Below are positions 41,589-46,682 of a stretch of DNA of 46,682 bases, in pieces; the first letter of the stretch is position 1, and each line of letters begins with the position of its first letter. The stretch is from Dehalococcoidia bacterium (GTDB lineage: Bacteria > Chloroflexota > Dehalococcoidia > Lucifugimonadales > UBA3495): positions 1 to 46,682 of the forward strand of contig JAKUQE010000023.1 in assembly GCA_022450395.1 (NCBI GenBank), in the 5' to 3' direction. Under the pieces are notes generated by a model. The model did no database searches and was not told the origin of the DNA. It saw only the letters and a program-made list of their open reading frames with translations. The translations under genes and the position numbers were made by a program.

Positions 41589-41957
41589 TTGGTGATTCTG
41601 ATAAGTTTCGACATTGACGGTACCTTGGACATAGGCGACCCCCCTGGCGTCCTTACCATGGATATGGTGAGGATAGTCCAGAAGAAGGGGTTTTTGATCG
41701 GCAGTTGTTCCGACCGTCCGATGAGCGGACAGCAAGCGATCTGGGACCGGCACGAGATCCCGGTAGATTTCGTCGTCTCGAAACAGATGCTCCCTGAGGT
41801 CAAGGCCAAGTTCCAGGCCGATGTTTACTACCATATCGGCGATAGGGAAGATCTGGATAAGAAATACGCTCTGGAGGCGGGATTCGAGTTCCTATGGCCC
41901 CACGAAGCTATTGAGATGCCTTGGTTCGTTGAAGACGATAAACCGGGGGGCGATTAG
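41589..41957 (+). CDS. Minimal HAD-like hydrolase-fold protein (122 aa)
   Basis: A short haloacid-dehalogenase-like Rossmann protein without cap domain. Motif I is SFDIDGTLD (nucleophile Asp at 8, general acid Asp at 10), motif II may be GSCSDRP, and the acidic motif IV is HIGDREDLD; a Lys in VSKQMLPEVKAKF could be motif III. All essential positions are thus represented in about 120 residues, roughly half the usual HAD length. The start is TTG at 41589 or GTG one codon later, after GAGAGAGAGGG. Substrate unknown. It shares direction with the thiolase gene, 75 bp downstream. Confidence 0.7.
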   Translation: MVILISFDIDGTLDIGDPPGVLTMDMVRIVQKKGFLIGSCSDRPMSGQQAIWDRHEIPVDFVVSKQMLPEVKAKFQADVYYHIGDREDLDKKYALEAGFEFLWPHEAIEMPWFVEDDKPGGD

Positions 41958-42014
41958 GGTGGGCGTACCAGACCTATGCGCTTGATGGGTTGTCCGCCGG
42001 GTAGATCTTCTCGA

Positions 42015-42812
42015 TCACTCTCCCGTGAAATCGGGAGGGCGCTTTTCCCGGAAGGAGGCCGCCGCCTCTTCGACGTCATGGGGGGCCCTCCGGCCGAACA
42101 CGATACCGTGGGTTTCGTACCGCAACTGCTCTTCTAAGTCCGATTCCATGCCGCGCTGCATCACCCTCTTGGACATCTGCATCGCCACCGGCGGCCAAAA
42201 CGCGATCTGCTGGGCCAACTCTTTGGCCTCATCCAGCAAGCTTTCGGCAGGAACTAGCCGGTCCAGCAAGCCTATTCGGTAGGCCTCATCGGCGTCGACG
42301 AACCGGCTGGTGTATACCAGGTCGAAGGCCCGGCTGGCGCCGACGATGCGTGGCAAAAAGAACGACATGCCCGAGTCCGGGCTGAGACTCCGCTCGATAA
42401 AGACGGTCTTGAAGCGGCTGCTTGCCGACCCCACCCGCATATCGCAGGCTAATGCCAAGGACATCCCGGCCCCGGCGGCCACTCCGTTAACGGCGGCGAT
42501 GGTGGGTTTATTCAGGTTCCGGTAAATTTCGATGGCCTGGCGCCCAACCCAGCCGTATTCATCGATGCGCTCTGACCGTGGTTGATGTTCCCCCTGCGGA
42601 CGGGCGGCGGTCAGGTCAACCCCGGAGCAGAACCCCCTTCCCGCGCCGGTCCAGATCACCACCCTAACCCCGTCGTCTTCCCCAAGTTGCCGGCATGCCT
42701 GCATGATCTCTTCGTGGAGTTCTGGGCTTATGGCGTTGAGCTTATCGGGGCGGTTCAGGGTCACCACGGCGACCTGGTCCTCAATCTCCAGAATTATGTT
42801 TTCGTATGGCAC
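42015..42812 (-). CDS. Enoyl-CoA hydratase/isomerase, PaaG-like
   Basis: A 265-residue crotonase different from the tandem pair. LNRPDKLNAIS and GRGFCSGVDLTAA form the CoA and first oxyanion regions, and NGVAAGAGMSLALACDMRVG the second. The catalytic region FIERSLSPDSGMSFFLPRIVG has Asp in SPDSGMS where hydratases have a second acidic residue in a different place; this pattern is typical of the PaaG/1,2-epoxyphenylacetyl-CoA isomerase group. It ends with EEAAASFREKRPPDF, the normal crotonase C terminus. The start is GTG after AAGGAG. It diverges from the ammonium transporter gene across 292 bp. Confidence 0.9.
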   Translation of the reverse strand: MPYENIILEIEDQVAVVTLNRPDKLNAISPELHEEIMQACRQLGEDDGVRVVIWTGAGRGFCSGVDLTAARPQGEHQPRSERIDEYGWVGRQAIEIYRNLNKPTIAAVNGVAAGAGMSLALACDMRVGSASSRFKTVFIERSLSPDSGMSFFLPRIVGASRAFDLVYTSRFVDADEAYRIGLLDRLVPAESLLDEAKELAQQIAFWPPVAMQMSKRVMQRGMESDLEEQLRYETHGIVFGRRAPHDVEEAAASFREKRPPDFTGE

Positions 42813-42953
42813 GGCATAGCTCCTTAGACCGACGCAACAATAACTGGACCCATCTGCGGCGAATCGTCAAAGTATACCACCGGAGTGTCGGCTCCCATTC
42901 GTGCCTGTACCAGGCAGAGGTTGCCACCGCCAACGCGGGGAAACGGACCGTCC

Positions 42954-42991
42954 GTAACTTCGTTGTAACAAGTTCGTAATATCCATGAAAC
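42954..42991 (+). promoter_or_regulatory. GlnR-box-like array upstream of amt-glnK
   Basis: Four five-base half-sites lie at exact 11-bp steps: GTAAC (42954-42958), GTAAC (42965-42969), GTAAT (42976-42980) and GAAAC (42987-42991), each separated by six bases. The actinobacterial GlnR consensus is gTnAC-n6-GaAAC repeated with the same spacing, and amt is a standard GlnR target. It lies about 113-150 bp before the amt ATG. An additional GATGTAACATC palindrome follows at 42998-43008. Confidence 0.7.
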
Positions 42992-43104
42992 TTAATTGAT
43001 GTAACATCCTCCATTCCCGGTACTGTTAATCGTCCCAGATGATTTCAAAGCCATGTGGTGGCTTACTTCGTTGATCTTGTATTAAGGAATTGGGGGATAG
43101 GTTC

Positions 43105-44319
43105 ATGGTTAACTCAGGCGATACGGCGTTTATCTTGATAGCATCGGCCTTGGTGCTGCTCATGATCCCTGGTCTGGCGTTGTTCTACGGAGGATTAGCC
43201 CGGCAGAAAAACGCGGGGTCCACGATTATGTATAGCTTCGCCACCATTGGGATAGTCGGAGTAGTGTGGGTCTTATGGGGCTATACACTGGCCTTCGGCC
43301 CAGACATCGGCGGCTTTATCGGTGGTTTGGATAACTTCGGTTTGGCCGGTGTCAGCGCCTCTGAAGGCGCAACCCCGGACGCCAAGATTCCGGCGCAGGC
43401 GTTCATGATCTTCCAAGGGATGTTTGCGATCATCACCCCGGCCCTGATCACCGGGGCCTTTGCCGAGCGAATGAAGTTCAGCGCCTTTGTGGTGTTTACC
43501 ACCTTGTGGGTAACCATCGTGTACGCGCCGGTGGCCCACTGGGTTTGGGCTGATGGCGGTTGGCTGCTGGGTTTGGGCGCACTGGACTTCGCCGGCGGGA
43601 CGGTAGTCCACATTAACTCTGGGGTCGCCGCCCTGGCTGCGGCGTTGATTCTAGGCCCTCGGTTGGGATTCGGTAGGCAGGCGATGGAACCTCATAACCT
43701 GCCGCTGGTTGTGTTGGGAGCGGGCCTTCTTTGGTTCGGTTGGTTCGGTTTCAACGCCGGAAGTGCTCTGTCTGCCGGTGGTGACGCAGTCAACGCTTTC
43801 GTCGTGACCAACACGGCGGCCTGCGCCGGGATCATCGGCTGGGTTGGCATGTCATGGATCTTCTCCAAGAAGCCCAGCATCATCGGCGCCGCCTCGGGCG
43901 CGGTGGCCGGATTGGTCGCAATCACACCGGCCTCCGGTTTCGTTGGCGCCATGCCATCGATAATCATTGGCATCGGGGCTGGCGTTATGTGCTTCGGTGC
44001 TATTCAACTGCTCATCAAGTTGAAAGTCGACGATGCCCTGTCCGTTTGGGGTGTCCACGGCATCGGTGGTACCTGGGGCGCAATAGCCACCGGAATATTC
44101 GTTGGGATAGGATACGGCGGTTTGGCCGATGGAGTTACCCGCTTGGAGCAGATCGGTATCCAACTCATTGCGATAGGCGCCACTTGGGCATGGGCCTTCG
44201 CGGTAACGGCAATTATACTTTTGGCGATAAAATTCACCATTGGCCTTCGTGTTTCTGAATCCGCAGAGGAGATCGGCCTGGATCTTAGCGAACATGGCGA
44301 ACCAGCATACAGGCTATAA
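43105..44319 (+). CDS. amt: Ammonium transporter (Amt/MEP/Rh family)
   Basis: A 404-residue protein with eleven membrane helices. The start at 43105 (MVNSGDTAFILIASALVLL) is chosen because GGGGGA (43092-43097) lies seven bases upstream; an upstream TTG at 43090 would add five residues. Amt hallmarks are PGLALFYGGLARQKN at the first helices, DFAGGTVVHINSGVAALAAAL (family signature with a pore His), WFGWFGFNAGSAL and VWGVHGIGGTWGAIATG with the second pore His. The protein conducts ammonium as a trimer in the membrane. GlnK follows after 67 bp, the usual operon. Regulation by nitrogen status is suggested by the upstream GlnR-like array. Confidence 0.95.
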   Translation: MVNSGDTAFILIASALVLLMIPGLALFYGGLARQKNAGSTIMYSFATIGIVGVVWVLWGYTLAFGPDIGGFIGGLDNFGLAGVSASEGATPDAKIPAQAFMIFQGMFAIITPALITGAFAERMKFSAFVVFTTLWVTIVYAPVAHWVWADGGWLLGLGALDFAGGTVVHINSGVAALAAALILGPRLGFGRQAMEPHNLPLVVLGAGLLWFGWFGFNAGSALSAGGDAVNAFVVTNTAACAGIIGWVGMSWIFSKKPSIIGAASGAVAGLVAITPASGFVGAMPSIIIGIGAGVMCFGAIQLLIKLKVDDALSVWGVHGIGGTWGAIATGIFVGIGYGGLADGVTRLEQIGIQLIAIGATWAWAFAVTAIILLAIKFTIGLRVSESAEEIGLDLSEHGEPAYRL

Positions 44320-44386
44320 TCCTTTAAGGCAGCCTGTAAACCGTGTCGCGGGAATGGGACCGAACCGACGGATAGGAGGATGAAAC

Positions 44387-44728
44387 ATGAAAAAGGTTGA
44401 AGCGATAATCCGCCCGGAAAAGTTCAACGCAGTGAAAGAGGCATTGGTGGAGGGCGGATTCGTGGGGCTGAACACGGTGTCCGTGACTGGCCGTGGCGCC
44501 CAACGAGGCATCGTCCATCAAGGCCGTAGCGGTCAGTCGATAGCCATTGATATGTTGCCCAAAACTAAGATGGAGTTGGTGGTTGGAGACGGCGACGCTG
44601 AGAGGGTTTGCGAAATCATCATCGAAGCCGCACGGACCGGCGAGATCGGGGACGGGAAGATCTTCATCAGCAATGTGGAGGAAGTGATTCGGGTTAGGAC
44701 GGGAGAGAGGGGGGAGACGGCGCTGTAG
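44387..44728 (+). CDS. glnK: P-II nitrogen regulatory protein without T-loop Tyr51
   Basis: A 113-residue P-II protein. KKVEAIIRPEKFNAVKEAL at the N terminus, Gln39, LPKTKMELVV (about 57-66) and TGEIGDGKIFISNVEEVIRVRTGE (the B/C-loop nucleotide-binding part) are normal, so ATP/2-oxoglutarate binding is likely. The T-loop (37-55) reads GAQRGIVHQGRSGQSIAID: position 51 is Ser instead of the uridylylated Tyr of proteobacterial GlnB/GlnK. Uridylylation is therefore not possible at that site; ligand-only signalling or another modification must operate. ATAGGAGGATGA precedes the ATG. Partner expected: the Amt encoded directly upstream. Confidence 0.93.
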   Translation: MKKVEAIIRPEKFNAVKEALVEGGFVGLNTVSVTGRGAQRGIVHQGRSGQSIAIDMLPKTKMELVVGDGDAERVCEIIIEAARTGEIGDGKIFISNVEEVIRVRTGERGETAL

Positions 44729-44764
44729 TCTTGGCCCCATCCGGGGGCCCGGCGTCTTCCCTGT

Positions 44765-45262
44765 TTATTCCAACTCCACTAACGGGTCGTTGGCGCTGAC
44801 GGAGTCCATGGGCTGTACGTGGACGGCCTTGATCACACCGTCTCGCCCGGTTCTGATGCTCTGTTCCATCTTCATCGCTTCCACCACGCATACTTCGTCG
44901 CCAGCTGACACCCGGTCTCCTGGCCGCACCATGATGGAAATCACTTTTCCGGGCATAGGACTGCGTAGAATCTTGTCCGACGGGTCGGAGCCTAGAGAAC
45001 GGCGTTGACGAGGTGCCGAAATGATCTGAGCGGGTCTGCTGCGTGGACCGCGAGTATTGGGAAGAGGACGGGGAGGAAGACCTTCGACCTCCACGGAGAT
45101 GGTCTCGCCCTCGACGGTGACTTCCACAGGCGAGTAGGTCAGGTCTCCGACTTGTACGGTAAACCAGTGGTCCCCGACTTTGATCCGGAAGGGTGTTATC
45201 GCCAACTCCGGCTTACCTGGGGACGCGGCTGAAGCTGTTCCCGCCGCCCGTAAGCCCGCCAT
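44765..45262 (-). CDS. Biotin carboxyl carrier region of an acyl-CoA carboxylase
   Basis: A 165-residue frame. Residues 20-80 contain a beta-rich segment (FRIKVGDHWFTVQVGDL, SPVEVTVEGETISVEVEGLP) resembling the linker/BT domain of biotin-dependent carboxylase alpha subunits. Residues 92-165 form a biotinyl domain with MPGKVISIMVRPGDRVSAGDEV and the biotinylation site EAMKMEQ. The frame overlaps the biotin carboxylase frame by 67 bp and its ATG has no Shine-Dalgarno, so it is either a coupled gene or the C-terminal part of one alpha subunit separated by a frameshift. Its stop is 36 bp from that of glnK (convergent). Confidence 0.85.
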   Translation of the reverse strand: MAGLRAAGTASAASPGKPELAITPFRIKVGDHWFTVQVGDLTYSPVEVTVEGETISVEVEGLPPRPLPNTRGPRSRPAQIISAPRQRRSLGSDPSDKILRSPMPGKVISIMVRPGDRVSAGDEVCVVEAMKMEQSIRTGRDGVIKAVHVQPMDSVSANDPLVELE

Positions 45263-46682
45263 TGATTGGCGGCCGGGGTCGCGAAAGCACCGGCGCTTTT
45301 GGATGCCAAGGCCATGGCAACCGCGATAGCCGCCGCCGTGTCTCTGTCAGAGGGTTCCTTGCCGTTTTTCATCGTTGTTCCATTGACACCAGAATGGAGA
45401 GCGCGAACTATACCGGCCTCGAGCCATGAAGTCATGGACCCGGTATGGTAAGTTGCCTCGGCGAACTCAGCGCTGGCCAGAATGTCTCGCAATAGGGATG
45501 TGTTGCAGGTTACGCCCTCAATTCGGAAGCAGAGTAGCGCCCGCAAGAGATCCTTCGCCGCGTCTTCGCGAGTCTCACCCCAGGCCATGACTTTGGCTAA
45601 AAGCGGCTCATAGTGTAACCCAACTTCATAACCGGCGCAAAGCGCGCTATCCACCCGGATGTGGTCTCCGGCAGGCTGATGGTAGTCGGTGATTTCGCCG
45701 ATCTGGGGCATCAAAGTTGCCGGATCTTCCGGGTAAACGCGTGCCTGAATGGCATGGCCCTTGACCTGGATATCTTCTTGTTTCACCGGCAAGGCTTCTC
45801 CGGCGGCGATCCGGATCTGCATCTCCACCAAGTCGATTCCGGTGACCATCTCGGTAACGCCGTGCTCCACTTGTAACCGGGTGTTCATTTCCGTGAAGTA
45901 GGCTTGGCCATCGGCGGCTACCAAGAACTCCACCGTGCCGGCATTGGTGTAACCGATGTGCTTGCCCAACTTCAGGGCCAACTCGCAGAGCCTGCGTCGC
46001 AGTTTGGGGGTCAGTTTTACCGCCGGAGATTCCTCGACCAGCTTCTGGTGCCGGCGTTGGACCGAACAATCTCGCTCAAACAGGTGAATCAGGCGGCCGT
46101 GTTCGTCGCCGATGATCTGGACTTCGATGTGGGACGCGTCTTTGAGGTGACGTTCAAAGAACAGGCGGGGACTGCCGAAGGCGTTCGTAGCCACCTGGCG
46201 GGTGCGTTGGACGATGGGGGTAAGGTCTTCCATGGACTCGATGAGGTGGATGCCGATGCCACCGCCGCCTTCCAATGCCTTGACCATCAGCGGAAACCCC
46301 AGCTTCCAGGCCTGGTCTTCGGCCTCATCATCTTCCACCGCTTGGCCGGTGCCGGGCAGTACTGGCAATCCCGCCTTCTTAGCCAGCTTGCGGGCGCGGA
46401 GTTTGTCGCCCATCTTCTCCATGACTGCCGGGGATGGGCCGATAAAGCGGACCCCGATTTCCTGACAGCGGCGGGCGAAAACGGCGTTCTCGGACAGGAA
46501 TCCATAGCCGGGGTGCACCGCTTGCACCCCGGAATCCTGGGCGGCTGCCAGGATCTTGTCCATGTCTAAGTAGCTTTGTTGGGGAGGAGCTTCGCCCACC
46601 GCCCAGGCCTCGTCGGCCAAGTTTACGTGAAGTGCGTTCCGGTCGGCTTCAGAGTAAACGGCTACGGTACCGATACCAAGCT
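45196..46682 (-). CDS. Biotin carboxylase of an acyl-CoA carboxylase alpha subunit (N terminus beyond window)
   Basis: The frame is open to the window end: before the first internal Met it reads LGIGTVAVYSEADRNALHVN, the normal early biotin-carboxylase sequence, so the gene continues outside. Visible are HPGYGFLSENAVFARRC, the ATP-grasp glycine loop (ALEGGGGIGIHLI), HIEVQIIGDEHGRLIHLFERDCSVQRRHQKLVEE, and the active-site EMNTRLQVEHGVTEM, where the usual HPVTE is HGVTE. The C-terminal ANQWRAYGRREQL is typical of alpha subunits, but the frame then ends in QPRPQVSRSWR while the carrier region continues in another frame. Role: ATP-dependent carboxylation of biotin for acetyl-, propionyl- or methylcrotonyl-CoA; no carboxyltransferase gene is visible. 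Confidence 0.9.
   Translation of the reverse strand, partial: LGIGTVAVYSEADRNALHVNLADEAWAVGEAPPQQSYLDMDKILAAAQDSGVQAVHPGYGFLSENAVFARRCQEIGVRFIGPSPAVMEKMGDKLRARKLAKKAGLPVLPGTGQAVEDDEAEDQAWKLGFPLMVKALEGGGGIGIHLIESMEDLTPIVQRTRQVATNAFGSPRLFFERHLKDASHIEVQIIGDEHGRLIHLFERDCSVQRRHQKLVEESPAVKLTPKLRRRLCELALKLGKHIGYTNAGTVEFLVAADGQAYFTEMNTRLQVEHGVTEMVTGIDLVEMQIRIAAGEALPVKQEDIQVKGHAIQARVYPEDPATLMPQIGEITDYHQPAGDHIRVDSALCAGYEVGLHYEPLLAKVMAWGETREDAAKDLLRALLCFRIEGVTCNTSLLRDILASAEFAEATYHTGSMTSWLEAGIVRALHSGVNGTTMKNGKEPSDRDTAAAIAVAMALASKSAGAFATPAANQWRAYGRREQLQPRPQVSRSWR

Noticed and set aside
43090-43104. TTG start five codons before the chosen amt start
   Set aside because: It lies within the purine-rich ribosome binding site that serves ATG 43105.

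Overview
The window (46,682 bp, moderately GC-rich) looks like a chromosomal stretch from an uncultivated Chloroflexota bacterium of the SAR202/Dehalococcoidia type. This is inferred from content: a luciferase-like flavin oxidoreductase, a Baeyer-Villiger-type monooxygenase, a deazaflavin-type reductase, a CoxL-like molybdoenzyme, an enolase-superfamily enzyme, a family III CoA-transferase, crotonases, a DUF35/thiolase pair, a GMC oxidoreductase and several MFS carriers. No rRNA, tRNA, CRISPR array, transposase or phage gene was seen.

Layout. 1-1.6 kb: end of a cupin gene, then a luciferase-like oxidoreductase. 1.6-4.5 kb (minus): a type IV pilin-like surface protein with six Ig/PKD-like repeats and a C-terminal DNRLRE-like domain, broken by two frameshifts and carrying a 27-bp inversion between 13-bp inverted repeats. 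4.7-6.5 kb (minus): a small membrane protein and a lipoprotein with a YceI domain interrupted by an amber codon. 6.7-8.7 kb (minus): two overlapping carboxymuconolactone-decarboxylase-fold genes and an esterase-like hydrolase. 8.9-9.7 kb: a 50-aa membrane protein with its own terminator, then sparse sequence with a palindromic repeat. 9.8-15.7 kb: two MFS carriers, a MetX-like hydrolase, a deazaflavin reductase and a flavin monooxygenase. 15.9-22.1 kb: molybdoenzyme large subunit, M24 protein with altered metal ligands, divergent Tag-like protein, repeat lipoprotein, DsbA-like protein. 22.1-27.5 kb (minus): MFS carrier, two tandem crotonases about 85% identical, and a kinase/TPR/nucleotide cyclase fusion that looks internally deleted. 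27.7-36 kb: small membrane protein, GMC oxidoreductase, a hairpin-rich intergenic region, enolase-superfamily enzyme, CoA-transferase, beta-propeller protein, ThDP enzyme. 36.1-41.5 kb: tandem HsaA-like flavoprotein monooxygenases, an iminopeptidase-like hydrolase, and a DUF35/thiolase operon. 41.6-46.7 kb: mini-HAD protein, crotonase, ammonium transporter plus P-II protein, and a convergent biotin carboxyl carrier/biotin carboxylase locus running off the window end.

Taken together the genes suggest oxidative attack on diverse carboxylated, cyclic or steroid-like organic compounds, followed by CoA-dependent chain processing. The nitrogen module (amt-glnK) has four GTAAC/GAAAC-type half-sites at exact 11-bp spacing upstream, closely resembling an actinobacterial GlnR box. 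Several coding disruptions (two frameshifts, one amber codon, one BC/BCCP frame change) could be real decay or consensus errors, and need read-level inspection.
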